A DNA stretch of 64,000 nt from Arthrobotrys musiformis (lineage: Eukaryota > Ascomycota > Orbiliomycetes > Orbiliales > Orbiliaceae): the NCBI GenBank assembly GCA_036971715.1, contig JAVHJL010000012.1, positions 744,001-808,000 of the forward strand, in the 5' to 3' direction. A program made the translations under genes and the position numbers. Below, piece after piece: positions 35,364-48,018 of the stretch (the first letter of the stretch is position 1; every line of letters begins with the position of its first letter). Below the pieces are notes generated by a model. That model saw only the letters and a program-made list of their open reading frames with translations, did not search any database and was not told where the DNA came from.

Positions 35364-36302
35364 ATGGGGATATTCGAACCCTACAGGAGGTATTGGGACT
35401 TCTCAATCCTTTATTTTTTTAAATCAAAAATCCAGGATGCAGTATTTATCACCATCAACTTCGAAAATGGTGATCAGATATTTTCAAAAAAAAAACCCTT
35501 CGAAACAATTAATTCGCAGATTAAAATTGCAGTTCTCAACACCAAAGAATCCCTCTGCTCTTCTTCGGAATCAAACGATAATTATAATAGCAATAGCGAT
35601 ATCCGAACCTTCAATTTTTCAACAAGAACAGAATGATCTCGTATTAAGGCATTCTGACGCTTCCTCTTCAGTACATCGGTATCAGTCAACAAAGAGAATA
35701 AATACGAAATCCTGAAATACAGAATACAATTTATGATCCAATCAAAAACCAAAGATATATTCCTCGTCAGATACGATCTAACCTCGGATTTACGAGCATT
35801 TTTAAACCTTTACCCCGATTTCGAAGCAAAGTGTTTATGATATAAAATTCTAAACACCCAGCGCATCGCTAGCAATATTCTCCCCGGATTACACCCAGAC
35901 TTAAGTCAAAGCAGTAAAAACTATTCACTCAGTCGGGTTTTGACGTTTTTTAACTGCCCCTTCAAGCAGCTGCATTGTGCGGGGAATGATGCAAATTATA
36001 CCTTACGTATTCTGTTGCTTCTTGCGGTTTATTACACCCTAAAGGATGGGAGTATACTCACCGGTAAACAAGAGGAAGTAGTTAAAAAACTTAAAAAAGC
36101 GGCGTACGCTCCGCTACCAGTTTCAAAAACGCCGTTTGATGTGGCTGCAGTAGATTGGAGGCAAAGACGAAGTGAAAAGAAATTACCAACCTATCTACAG
36201 CAACAAAATCTGGGAAAAATTAAAAAGTTACGCACTGAGAGAACGAAGAAGAAAGAAGTGGCCAAGTTATCTAGTTTTAGGTTTGCAGCATGGTCCGAAT
36301 AG
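35364..36302 (+). pseudogene. Broken Gfd2/YDR514C-like 3'-5' exonuclease-fold gene with three in-frame TGA stops
   Basis: A single frame from ATG 35364 to TAG 36300-36302 reads through the features of the fungal Gfd2/YDR514C C-terminal (RNase H-like, DnaQ-type) domain. These are DAVFITINFENGDQI, NSQIKIAVLNT, RYDLTSDLRAFL, YKILNTQRIAS, SLSRVLTFFNCPFKQLHCAG and NDANYTLRILLLLAV. It is interrupted by TGA at 35634, 35655 and 35838. The first acidic motif reads INFE, where related proteins usually have D-F-E. All three stops are TGA, compatible with CGA to TGA or TGG to TGA transitions. A basic tail (KKLRTERTKKKEVAKL) follows. The family assignment comes from motif recall, not a search. Not expected to be functional. 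Confidence 0.6.
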
Positions 36303-38603
36303 CCGTGATTAGGTATGTGCTATATATCAGAGCTTTATAGGAGAAATTAGCCCTATATATACCTAAATATACCAATTAAGTTCGGATTCAGATAAAGAAA
36401 ATAAAAATATGACATTGCTATCATAGCAAATCAAAATTTGATAAAGTCCTAAGTAAATACCTCCGAATTAAACGGACGGCTTACACCAGTGCACTGCAAG
36501 CCGTAAATTCCTTGGTTGCACAACTGGCAAAAAATCTAGTCTTTGCTTTTACAGTTCCTAAAAGCGAATAGCTAGCAGCCCATTGGGTATTTAAAATATT
36601 ATACTTTAGTTTTTCGTACACGGATACATACGTAGTCTGCATGCCTACATCAAGTACATATACCTATCTATATAACGAGCATAATATACGTTCTTTGCAA
36701 TTAGTTACAACGCGCCAAGTCCCCTTTTCTGCGGCTGACTAAGGTAAATAGGTACGTTCGAGTGGATCCAAATGGTGCGCCTGTGGCCTGTCGAAGCTGT
36801 CAACTCTACAGGACCCTTGCTTTACTTCGTCCAATTATTTTTCTCTTGCGAAAAGCAGCGTCGGTGCAAGTTCTTGAGTAGTTTTAACTAACTTAATTAT
36901 CTGATCTCGACACGGGCTTGGTCCTCGAGTGGAAGGAACCTTTTTTTTTTTTTTTTCGTAAACTCGGTTGGTTGATACGAATGCAATGCACATGCTACAT
37001 TGCATTGTCGTATTAATATTTGGGAGGGCACTCCTTTCCTTGTTAAAACGTAATAAACCCTTCGTTTCTTTGCTTTCCTATCGGGCCGTTCTTGATCTCG
37101 CCTTTTAATTTAAAACTTATGCCAACATAGTAAAAAGTATGTGCGTACGTATATGTATATATACTCACCCCAATCTAACTGCCACGATTAATTCTACGGC
37201 CCCGGTATACATATGCTTATTTACTTGTAGAGACTAGTTTGATACTCCTCAGGGTTACACACCTACATATGATAACTACTCACAAGAATGCTTCCTATCT
37301 GACCGCTTTCTTTTCTGATCACACTGTGCATAAATCTAAACCGGCCGGTGCGCTTGCCCGCTTGAAGCATCCCAACGCAGGAAACCCAGTCAGCCCAGAA
37401 TTAACAAGTCTGTCAACTAGCATATGATGTGAAGGAAAGTTTTGTAAGTCCGACGCTAACTAACCGAAGGAGGACTATTACGACACCCTCCAGACCACAC
37501 CCCCCATTATCAGCCGTTAGTTATTTAGTCTAAAGTTGGCGATTAGTATGTCCAAGTACTACACTCCGTCACTTACTTACTTGGGTACTTATTTAAGTAA
37601 TTTTTTACTATCTAACCGTGTCCTTTCTTTCTTTTTTCCCTTTTCCCTTTTCCCCTTCTCTTTCCCTTTTCTTTTTCTATTCTGGGTCGCGATCGGTCTG
37701 TTATGGCTCTTACCTCTCTGACCAATACGAAGTACTTTACTTGGATTCCCTGAAACACCGCTAACTAACCCTTTTCCCTTTACTTCCCTTTTTCCTTTCT
37801 TCCTCTGTTTCTTCTTTTTTCCCTCCTCTCACTTGACCTTCTTCTTCTCCCCTTTCGATTCGACTCCCCCAACTAACTACTAACCGTACATGCATATGAG
37901 TGTATGTCGCTATCGCCCCTCTCCATTCCTTTTCCCTCTTCCCTGTCCGTCTAACTAGCTGGTTAGCACGGTAGCCTGTTTTACCCGCCTTGTGTGTTCG
38001 GATTCTCGTGCGTGTTGGTTGGCGTTCCCCCAAGAAAAACTTAAAACTTGTCCCACCGCCCGCTATTTTATTTACTTACTTACATAGCACTCACTTGCTT
38101 ACTTCGTCCTTGCTAACTACTAACTTACTTACCTTTCCTTGCCGACTTTAGTCGCTTCTGCCCTTTCGGACTTTCGCTTTTACTTTTGCTTTTGCTTTTA
38201 CTTTTTATTACTTTTATCCTGTGCTATGTGCTACTAATTTTACTTTTTTTTCTCTCTCTCGCTCTTGACTTTTTACTTTTTTATCTGGGACCGCCCTGGT
38301 ACTTTTTCTTTTCTTTTCATTTGGCTCTTTCATTTCCTCTCCTTCATTTTATTCACTTTCTTTCCGACCCGATTGCTTTCCATTTAACTCCCAGCGAACG
38401 AGAACCACGGGATAATGTCTTTGGGACATGCATGATTGACAAAGTAAAGTCTCCTTTGCCACGTTTTATCGTCCTTGTGTACCCACCAGCGTAACATCCC
38501 TAACTACTTGTAGCCCGCCTTTCGTATACTACACCTTTTTTTTTTCTCTTCCCTTCTCAGGTCTGGTATATATATTTATTTACCTTGACCTGTGATCCCC
38601 CAC
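36303..38603. other. Spacer: AT-rich then pyrimidine-rich leader region
   Basis: 36.3-37.2 kb is AT-rich with a poly(T) run (36941-36956) and a hairpin (36976-37012). 37.55-38.58 kb is T/C-rich on the plus strand, with many (CTTT)n and ACTTACTT stretches. This is common upstream of fungal genes, and the tract leads into the 38604 gene. No gene is supported. Confidence 0.5.
36976..37012. repeat. Hairpin around ATGCAATG/CATTGCAT
   Basis: Arm 36976-36988 (TACGAATGCAATG) pairs with 36998-37012 apart from a short bulge. The loop is 9 nt. Confidence 0.75.
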
Positions 38604-41600
38604 ATGACCATGGCCGCCCCCTCGGAAGCTCGCGCCTTCCTTGGCCCCGGCGGGCGCGAAAGCGTCTCGCACGACCAACCGGAGACCATATCATTCTACT
38701 TCCCCTTTGCGGTTTCCGATGCAATATCAATCTTCACCAACATTGTTGTACCCGGGCCGGATCCATTTTCCGTCAGCGAAGAGATCCGACGGGAGTTCTT
38801 CTGGCCACTGATCAAGAGAATTACGAATTACCCAAAAGCCGTGGACCCGGTTTTGGCCAATGGGAGTATGGAAATTGGAGATCAGGTGGAGGCTTTGATG
38901 GAGAGTCTTGATAATGCTGTAAGTCCCTTTTTTTATATTTCTCATCGAGTGTGCTATTTTATAATTTTATATCGATACCACGGTATATATATCCATCATG
39001 GCTTTATATATACCCCCCTTGCGCGATTGCCCTTTCCGACGTATCATTTATACTTGAGATATAAATGCATACGCACACGTATACTTTATGCATATTTCCT
39101 GAACTTGCACCCGATCTCAAGAACCCACATGCATCTTTCGTACAAGAGCAACAAACAAAGTAAGAAAGACCAAAGGGGGGATGAAGGAAAGAAAAAGGAA
39201 GAAAGCAATATCTCAGGAAGTAAATTCCAACAATTTATGAACCCATCCGACTCCACCACGTGATACCTTTGAGCACTGTATTCGTCCAGACCCGCCGAGA
39301 TTGATCGCAATTTTGGGCGGCCCTTGCATGCGCACGCATACATTTTATATTACCTGTCCAATAACATATTGTGTTTGAATGAATGCTGATGCTCTGTAAT
39401 CCCTTCTTCCTCCCGCCCGCGATCAAAATACAGTTGAACAGCGGAGTGAAGAACGTCTACATCAATTGCGCGGGCACTCTGGTCGGTGTCTCTGCGAACC
39501 ACATGCACCAGTTCCTGGAGCTGTCCGAGAAAGTGTTCCACCTTTGGAAGAACCGCAACGATGCCGCACGCCCCAACGACCACAACCACAGCAGCAGCAG
39601 CCACGGGGATATAAATCCAAATCCAGCTGCTGCTCACGCTAACAAAGCTTCTTCCTCCACTCCAACTCCTTCCATCTCTCATCTAACCCCAAAGACTCGT
39701 TCTTCAACATCAACTTCTAAATCAAAACCAATCTTTCCATCATCATCATCATCATCTACTGAACTGGATAGTCGACCTGTTCGTTCGGTTTCTTTATCCT
39801 TAGGTGTGGCTTCTTCTAACAATGGTCCCGGGAACCACCAATCCCGTGAATTGTACTCTCCCTTCGCTGGTGCTGGAGCTGGTGGTGGTGCTGGTGACCC
39901 GGAGACCCCAGCTGCACGACAGGCTCGTATCGATGAGCATACTCTCCAACAGCAACTACTAGCATCTCACGCTCAGACACTCGCTGCGCAGTCTCAGCAC
40001 TTTCAGAGCCACTCTCAGCAGACCGGCCCTTCTTACCAATCTGCTACCTCTCAATGGCTTTCCAGCGGTGCGGGGAAAGTCCCTATCTCTGAGATCTGGC
40101 GTGCAACCATCTACAGGTTGTACAACGAGCAGAATGAATCGTTGACTAAATACCGTCGTCCCAATTGGTTATTCCACCTCGAGTCTCATCAGGTGCGAAC
40201 GATCGAGGATCTCGGCGGCTGGCGAGAGGACGACGAGTCTACCCGTCAATTAGCCAACAACCTCATCACCAAACTCCAGGAAACGGGGTACGGTACCAAA
40301 GGTCTTCAGAGCCGATTGAAGGCCATCACCACAGCTGACATCAGAGATGCCATCCTCAACGTCGAGCGAGGCGGGCTTGAGAAATATAAACCAGGTCCCA
40401 CCCTCGGCAAGAGAGTCACTCCTATCAAATGGTCTCATGTCAACCCTAGCGAGGTTCCAGGTCAAAATGTGATAATAATGGAAACAGATTCTCCAACGGA
40501 CACTCCTAATCCTCAATTTCCAGTCGGGAACACCCCAGAACTTCCAGAAACGACCAATGAGAATGAAAACAGCCTCAAGCGCAGCACCGATGGCTCTCCC
40601 CATCCCATTCGTATCAAGAGAAAACGTGCCTCTTCGCCCAGCCGTGAAAGCCTCACTCTCGTCATGCAACCCGAGCCAACGGGTGGGAAGGAATCTTACC
40701 TCAATGGTCGCAAGGGATTCCCCCCTGCCGCCGCTCCAGTAGCTCCAATGATGAGACAAGAAGCTTCTCCACAGACCGGATTTACTCCGATTAATATCAA
40801 TAGATCCATGGTCCAGGCAGTCAGCTCTGTCTCGACCCCGGCACCTATTGCTCCAGCTCCCATTGCCCCTGCTCTAGTCGCCGCTGTGATGGCGACTCCG
40901 ACCCCGAATCCCATTGAGTCTCGCATCAATACGAGCGGTACTCCAGCTAATTTGGCTACCCCTGCATCCGCAACCAGGCTTATGGAAATGAGAGCATTCG
41001 CTGAGACAACCCATAGACCGGCAACTCCATCCTCGACCATTGATTTGGAATCCGACCAAAACGACGACTATGACGCCAGCATGATAGATGAATTGGTCTA
41101 TAAAAGGCTCCAATACCTCAAACGCGGTCTGAAATCCCTCCAACAAGACCTCGCCGACTCCAAACAATCCCAAGCCGACAACGCCTCCATTGTCGAAAAA
41201 GCCGCCAAAGAAGTCTTCGACGGATTCACCAGAGACTTCCACGAAGATTACCGTCGCGTCAGGAACCTATCCAAGGAAAACAAAAACCGTGTCGACAAAC
41301 TAGAAGCCAAGGTTGGCAGCCTGTCCACCACCTTCACTGCCCAAGAAGAGTGGGAGAAACTCCAAGCCAAGATCACCAAGGACGTTAAAACCTTGGTGAA
41401 CACTAGGATAACGGAACGCGACACCAACCTCGCGAAGCGCATGGACGTCATCAACAATGAGATCGCACAGCGTCTCAACTACCTCAACGATCAGGAGAAG
41501 CAATCCGACAACGACACGGAACTTCAACGACGTTTCGCCGAATTGGAGGAGAAATTCTCCACTTTTGACGGCGACTCCAACGCCCGTTTCCAGATGTTGG

Positions 41601-41935
41601 AGAACCCGACCCCGGCTCCGGCCATCAACACCTCCACCCGGCGTGCCACCCGTAACTCGGTTTCGGCCCCGGCTGCTCCAACCATTGCCGTCCTTACGAC
41701 GGAAACCAGGCTGCGCCTCGAAAAAATAGAAGCGCAACAGCGCAAGAACAACAGCGGCAACGGTGCCACCAGCAATCCTGCCGACTTGGAACGTATCACC
41801 GCTCTCGAAGAGAAGCACAAGGCTCTGGAGGCTAATCTCACCCAGGTCATGGAGGCTGTGAGCGGCTTGCTCATGCAAGTCATGAAGGAGAAGCGGGGCA
41901 GCGTCTTCGAGGCCGGGAAGAAGAGCGAAAACTAA
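38604..41935 (+). CDS. Large disordered/coiled-coil protein (938 aa), two exons with a 515-nt intron
   Basis: Exon 1 is 38604-38918 and exon 2 is 39434-41935. GTAAGT at 38919 and CAG at 39431-39433 keep the frame (YINCAGTLVGVS follows the join). Residues 1 to about 145 look globular (ETISFYFPFAVSDAISIFTN, EEIRREFFWPLIKRI, NHMHQFLELSEKVFHLW). A Ser/Thr/Pro/Gln-rich linker follows, then a second ordered block at about residues 320-440 (EIWRATIYRLYNEQNESL, LESHQVRTIEDLGGW). A long disordered stretch with a basic cluster (IRIKRKR) comes next. The C-terminus, from about residue 655, is predicted coiled coil (LQYLKRGLKSLQQDLADSKQ and later heptads). No known catalytic domain is seen. It may be a scaffolding or nuclear protein. 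The intron is unusually long for this window. GC-rich codon use contrasts with the AT-rich surroundings. Confidence 0.7.
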
Positions 41936-43964
41936 AACCCCACAAGAGTCTTAGTTCTTTCGCGGGGGGTTGGTGGAGGATGAATACCTTTCTTTTGTAT
42001 CTCTGTCTTTTTTTTTGTCCCTTCTCACAAAGCTTTCATTCATGTGGTGTGGCGTTTCCGGCGTGTCCTTTTTTTCCTTTCTCACTTACATTGCTTCCCC
42101 TTCCTCTTAACGCATATGATAATTGACACTGTAGAACTGCAAGAGGATGTTCTATTATTGAAAGAAAGATTATTCAACATAAGTTTGTCTTTGCTAGTCG
42201 GCAATCCGGAGCGAATTATTAGAGCTATAGAGAGTTTGATCGACTGCAAAGTTGATCAACGTTCGAACTCAGTCGAACTCAGCCTTCCAAATTCCGTAGG
42301 CGGGCGATGTCAAAGTTAAGGGACGAGAAACTTCTCTTGTGTATACTAGTAGAGCTGTTCTGTCCACCGAACGTAAGCTTCTTCGACAGGCTTTTTAAAT
42401 GTATACAGTGTTTTTACTTCTGTCTTATAATAGGATCGGTGAGGTCTCTTATAATTACTTAACCTTGAGGTGTGACTTTCGCAAGGTCACGTAGATATGT
42501 GGCCTGCGTTTGTGGCGTATAAAATAGCTTCTGGCAGGGGATGCTCCGGACAATACAACACGTGCATGTGTTATTTACTTGGGATGTCATGATCGATCCC
42601 GATACTGAGTCCTAGTTTCCTGGGGCCCAGCGCCCTTCTCTGCTCTTTTCCTTTTCGGTAATACCCCCTTAGTCTAATTTTTAACATAAAATCTTAAGGG
42701 AGTCTATACATTAGCGTGTGTGTCGCTTTACGAGATCGGGATAGGAGCTCCCGTAATTTAGCTTGACAGGTGTCTAGTCTTCTATCCTATTTGCAATTGA
42801 CATAGCAGATGATTGGTCTAGTAAATAGAATAAAATTTTGAATAATGGATTCCGTTTTGCTATTTCTCCACGTGGATACTCTTGATTATTTCTATTTCTC
42901 AACGTAGTATAAACATTATGAGGGACCGCATTTTCATTAAGATAGAGATTAATATTTCCGTCAGACAAGTTGACTAAGTCCGACACGAAGCCCAATCAAT
43001 ATCTGTATTTCTATCCGAGGTGATAGTAGTGTGGATGTTGATGCCGGGACCTTGCTCCTTCTTCTCTAAATCCACATCCTCATCCGAGGCCGTAAAATTA
43101 GGTCTTGAGGCAGGTTGGGAGCTGAGGGTACTCTAGCAACGTAATCGTAAACCAACTTGGCAAATAAAGAGTTTGTAGTAATAATCAATCTAGCAAAAGG
43201 AATTTCTCGCAGTCTAGAAATTGCAGAGTGGAAGCTGCTAGCGACGACATTGTGATGTCAGTTTACATAGTCGCAGCTAGGGGTTTATACACCCCTATGA
43301 ACACGCTTCAGCGGCCTCGGATTCAAATACAAAGACATAGTTTCATGCGTGATCCTTCAATTATACCGGACTCGCCACTTTTAATACCTCACGCTACCAA
43401 CGGCTTGCTATCAACGGCTATATTCTATAGGGCCCGAGTAGCACTTCTTTTCGCAGGGTCCTGCCTTTTATTATCAAGTGATGTTGATGATTCGAGGAAG
43501 ACCAATCATGTTTCCGGATGTAACCCCAGATTTTTGCGGAGAATTGCCGCAAACCACCGTAATAATCTCGTCAGTTGACCGATTCGTGTCCGCCGCTTAG
43601 CTGAATACGAGCCTAGTCTTAGGCCAATGCGAAAGTGTTGCATTCGCATGAACCATGAGCTATACATGCCCAGGCCGATGTCAGATGCTTCGTGATGAGT
43701 ATCCTTGCTCGTCTCAAAAAGAATAAATATCGAAATGTGCCCTGTCATGCGCCAAATGATGTCAAGGGCAAACCCTTCACGGCTGTGTGCGTATAAATAA
43801 GGCCATCAGCGGCACAATAATCGAGGCATCGAGTAAAAACTGTATAAATCGCAGATAGGATCCTTAATTTCTTCGCTGGGTGTAAATCACCTTACAAACT
43901 AAATCACAAAACCACTCTCAGTATCGGGCTCGCTCGGCTCAAATCAACAACGTCTATACTAGCA
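41936..43964. other. Intergenic spacer
   Basis: No gene is supported. Short ORFs at 42121-42319 and 43228-43578 have no recognisable features. The last 180 bases contain TATAAATA (43792) and a second TATAAAT (about 43842) before ATG 43965. Confidence 0.5.
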
Positions 43965-45316
43965 ATGCCTTTTGATATATTGTCTTCAGTGCCACCTCGT
44001 AGTTATTCTGGGGAACACTTTAATAGTTACGACAATTACGATCAAAACTACCCGGCCGCTCCGGACGCCGGCCTATATAACCTCTTGTTTGGGCAGGTAG
44101 AGGGAACCCTTTACGCCAATCCCTGGCCTGGGGGAAGTGGTGCCTGTATTCAAGATTACCCATCAGTGGCTAGCACTTTAGCATTGTATGATGCGGCGCC
44201 AACTCAACCCTGGACTTTCGGATTGTACGGACCTCTTGAGTGGGGCTTGTGTCCCCCTCTGATCAATCCTGTTTCTACTATTCGATCACCAAGCCGGGAA
44301 ATCCTCCCTGAAGCGATGGCGGCCCAATCAGAATCAGCTCCAAGAACTTTGCTAGTTCTGCCTATCCCCCAAACCCTGGCCCGGGGGGGGGGGGGGCGAA
44401 GAACGTCCTCTAAATGTCGGGGAACTACATCCGAATCCGAAAGAACCGTCGCAGTTCTCTTTGTTCAATTCCTTTGACTCAGATCAGTACTCAAGTCTTT
44501 CTAACTCAGCAGTAGAAGACCCAAAACCATTGCTTTGGTTACTCGGAATATCTACCGGGACTTTATCTAGGTCCACAGAGTGACACTGGTGAACAAGGCA
44601 ACCTAGAAAAGCCTAAATATCACAATATCCTACCGAGTCTTGAGCAGTGTGAGTTGAAACCACAAACGGTTCAAACTGTCAGCTCAAAATTGGGAGGTGA
44701 AGTGCGCGAAGTTTTGAAACAGGCACATACTCAAACCCCAATATCGGGTTCTTGGTTACAGCACATACCGGAAAGTGCCCACGGAAATCCCGAGGAGGAT
44801 GCGCAAAGCAGTATAAAGGTCGACGATAGTGCGGGGAGTCCAATACACTCGCCGGAAAATTTTGGTGCAGTAATTGATTTGACGGACGTAAAACGGCACA
44901 CTTGCAAAACCGACGATGCTGCAGGGCAGTCAGTAGATCCACTCCAGGGTTCCGAGAAGATGACCGATTTAACAGAACTTAGACCGGACATCAATGAAAT
45001 TGACGATGCAGCAAAGGGGGCAATTTATTTGCCTCAAGGGTCCGATGAGGTGGCAGATTTGAAAGGTTTCGACTCAGACCCCATCGAGATCCACGGCGCC
45101 GGGATAGGAGCGCGAAGCCCTGTCGACCAAGTCCATCAGACTGCTATTAAGATTGGGAAAAGAAAGAGAGGGTACGATCTAACGCCTGGCTCCGCAGACT
45201 TTGGCCCATCTCGCCCGACAAAGCGGATTAAACGTAGGAATCAAGAAGCTTCGCTGGGGACAGACCTCGTTGTGATAAAGCTTCCGAGAGGGCTAGTATA
45301 CTTGATGTCTACTTAG
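43965..45316 (+). pseudogene. Disrupted gene for an acidic repeat protein with nuclear-localisation-like tail
   Basis: ATG 43965, about 170 bases after TATAAATA, opens a Tyr/Pro-rich N-terminal part (SYDNYDQNYPAAPDAGLYNL, PWTFGLYGPLEWG). The frame is lost at a run of 14 G (44383-44396). Coding-like sequence continues in another frame (about 44397-44580) and then in a third that is open to TAG 45314-45316. That third part holds about 3.5 tandem units of roughly 30 residues (44813-45120), each with an x-DD-x-A core and an x-D-L-T/K element. It ends with basic clusters (KIGKRKRGYDL, RPTKRIKRRNQ). A G-run indel (or sequencing error) plus one more frame change is the simplest view; an intron is possible. 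Family unknown. Confidence 0.45.
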
Positions 45317-45599
45317 CTGGCGGGGCTACAATAGTAGAAGTAGTGAGCGGGGAAGAGATAACTACGCCTGGACTCGAGGCTACTATTTCTCCCTCCGGCT
45401 TATGGGCGATCGGGCAGTTGTCTGGTGCTTCGATCTTAGTTTCATGTGCGATTTGAAATTCTCCTTCAATCGGCTCGGCTGGTGCAGGCTGTGTAGTATG
45501 CCTTTAAAGCTTCCCCCGAAGTATCTACCGTGTTGACAGTGTTGGAAAATTTCCACGATGTCATTTTGTATTTTTTTGAAAAAATTGAAGATAATAATG

Positions 45600-45629
45600 A
45601 CAAAACAACATAAAAATAAAAATGCGAAA

Positions 45630-45665
<36 letters not shown>

Positions 45666-45890
45666 AGTCGGCTGATAACAGGCCTATCACTAAGTCAATA
45701 GGCGGGTAGGCAGGCAGGCAGGCTGGTAGGCAGGCAGGTGGGCAGGCTGGTAAGTAGGCTGGCTGCTGGGCTCATATATGAACCTATCTTCCGGCCCGCG
45801 TACCTACTTAAGTACCTTAGGCCTACCTGCGTGCCTGCGTGCCTGCGTGCCTGCGTGCCTGCTTATAAGCCTGCGTAGAATAGTAGGCTT
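45600..45890. repeat. AT dinucleotide run plus palindromic GGCA/TGCC array
   Basis: (AT)n at about 45632-45658 is followed by (GGCA)n with GGTA/GGCT variants (about 45705-45770). It ends with four CCTGCGTG units and CCTGCTTATAAGCCTG (about 45826-45880). The first and last parts are roughly complementary and could fold back. Confidence 0.85.
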
Positions 45891-46383
45891 ACTCATGAAA
45901 ATAAATTAAACCTATTTCAAAGCTTATATTTCTGTTTGAATTTTGTGTTGTTGTATCAATATTTTCTTTGATTTTGTGATAAGAAATGAAGAATTCGTTT
46001 GTTTTTGATGGTTCCTATGGAGTGCCGTAAAACTTAGGCTATTGGGACGTGGTACTGTGGTACCGTGCAAAAAGAAAAACCCCCCTGTCAGGTACCTCTC
46101 AGCCACACATTTCACAGCTTAACACCGAGTCACCAATCCCAAAGTCGGTACTGAAGTCACTAAGCCGAAAGAGGTACTCTGTAGTACATACTTGCCCCAC
46201 GGGTTTTATTTACAAAATGGGTTACGCTCAAGAAGTATCAATGAAGGAACATGCTAATCACACACCCATGGAAAGTGGCGTCCAATTTACACCCATGTCA
46301 ATTATTTAAAGCTGAATTTTTAGTGCGAGAGGAGTTAACTCTCACACCTGTATTTCAGAATTTCAGATGTTTAAAATTATAAA

Positions 46384-46530
46384 CATCTACAAACATGTCA
46401 CGCATAAACGTCTACGAACAACAACAAAAGTTACAAAAGTGACAAACACGACAAACACAACAAACACGACAAACACATCTACAAAACGTCTACGAACACA
46501 TTTACAAGCACGTCTACGAACACGTCTACG
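46384..46530. repeat. Degenerate minisatellite with ACGTCTACGAACAC-type units
   Basis: Imperfect tandem units of about 14 bp (ACRTCTACRAACAC and ACAAACACGACAA variants) occur just upstream of the Gypsy pol relic. It may lie in the untranslated or LTR-proximal part of that element. Confidence 0.7.
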
Positions 46531-46818
46531 TTTATAAATTTATAAAATAAATTAATAGTTTGACGCTCGCCCGACCCCGTCTGACGATTGACGTGACGAT
46601 GTTCGATGTTCAATTTGTGTTTGTATTTGTGAAGAGTTTATCGTCTGAAAATAGTAGGTTTATCGTATCAAACAGAAATATTCTCTGAAAGTAGTATGTT
46701 TGTTGTGTCAAGCCCAACACCAAGTCACCGCCTGCTGACCCAAATCGCAATGACTTACAACCGATACTGTTTGTCTAAACAAAATACGGCTGCCCAAAGT
46801 AAGTACTAGCCAACCAAC

Positions 46819-48018
46819 TTGGATTTCGCAGGTCCTGTGAAAAGGGTGAGTCATTGGGTGGAACAATCGCCTACAACCGTGTCTACCAACTACAAAGCTT
46901 TGGAAGATATAATGAAAATGGATACCACCACAACTACCTCACCTAGCTGTTCCAACCAACACCAACAACATTGGGCCGTCTATCTCTCGCAATTCTGGGG
47001 TAACCTAAAGGTTGTCTATAAAAAAGGTTTAGATATGGTCGTTCCAGACGCTGTCTCGCCTACGCCAAGACTTGGATGTCAAGTAACGGATCTCGCTCAA
47101 AGGGAACTAACGGAAGAGATACTGGGTTTCCCCCGCTTAATTATAGTCGGGTACCCAAATGATGCTGACGCCTCAACCGCAACTTCAGAGACAATTACTG
47201 AGGAGTTGTGTTTACCGAAATGACTAAGGAGTTTAAGAACGAATTAGTTATGGGTTACAGTCAAAAGCTTATCGACTTTCTATGGTCTCCAGGAAGCAAG
47301 GAAGACGGTAACTGGCGTGAACACATCAATATGATCTATAAGTTGAACGTCGGTAATGATTTAATCTATATGGATGACAAACGTCGCGCCACAAAACGCC
47401 TTTTCGTACCTACCTTGGCTCCGCAAGGCCAACTACTACGTGAGGCCCACGACGCCGGTCACCCAGGAATAGATCGAACCTACGAACGTCTAGCTTCACA
47501 CTTCTTCTGGCCAACAATGGGACAATCCGCCAGGGACTACGTCGCCAACTGCCCAGAGTGTGCCGTAAAACGTACGCATAGGCATCAACAGTACGGTCAT
47601 ATACAACCAATACGGTTGCCGGATCAACCGTTCAAAACGTTGTCTTTAGATTTTATAACGAAATTTCCAAAATCTAAAAATTACCTCGACATTAAGTTTG
47701 ACTAATAGCCGGAAAGGAAAGTTGGGATGAAGCCACCTAGGCTGAGGCTTTCTACCAGAACGTCTACAAACGATGGGGCTAGCCACTAGTTCTAATTAGT
47801 GACAGAGGCACAATCTTCCTGGGTAAACTATAGAAGGTGCTATTCACTAGAGCTAGCACGAAAATCCTCACCACCACTGCCTAACATCCAAGTACCAACG
47901 GGCAGGCCAAATGCACAAATCAGTCTGTGGAAATAACTTTAAGATATTTTGTCGACGGCACCCAAAATTGGGTGGATGCGCTCGCCGACGTGGAGTTACA
48001 GGGCCGATCACAACAGCG
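46819..48018 (+). pseudogene. Ty3/Gypsy retrotransposon pol relic (RNase H end and integrase)
   Basis: The first part reads HWAVYLSQFWGNLKVVYKKG then VVPDAVSP, the usual end of the Gypsy RNase H domain (L-S-x-Y-x-F-x-I-x-Y-x-P-G and A-D-A-L-S). After a frame change near 47,215 a 165-codon frame (47208-47705) contains the integrase zinc-binding HHCC module: REAHDAGHPGIDRTYERL, then FFWPTMGQSARDYVANCPEC. Integrase core fragments continue to about 48,018 with stop codons (LISDRGTIFLG, HPSTNGQAKCTNQSVE), showing the second Asp and the Glu of the DDE triad. Reverse transcriptase and LTRs are not seen. Non-functional. Confidence 0.8.

Noticed and set aside
40250..41883. Several minus-strand ORFs of 110-190 codons
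   Set aside because: They are shadows of the GC-rich coding exon of the coiled-coil protein on the other strand.
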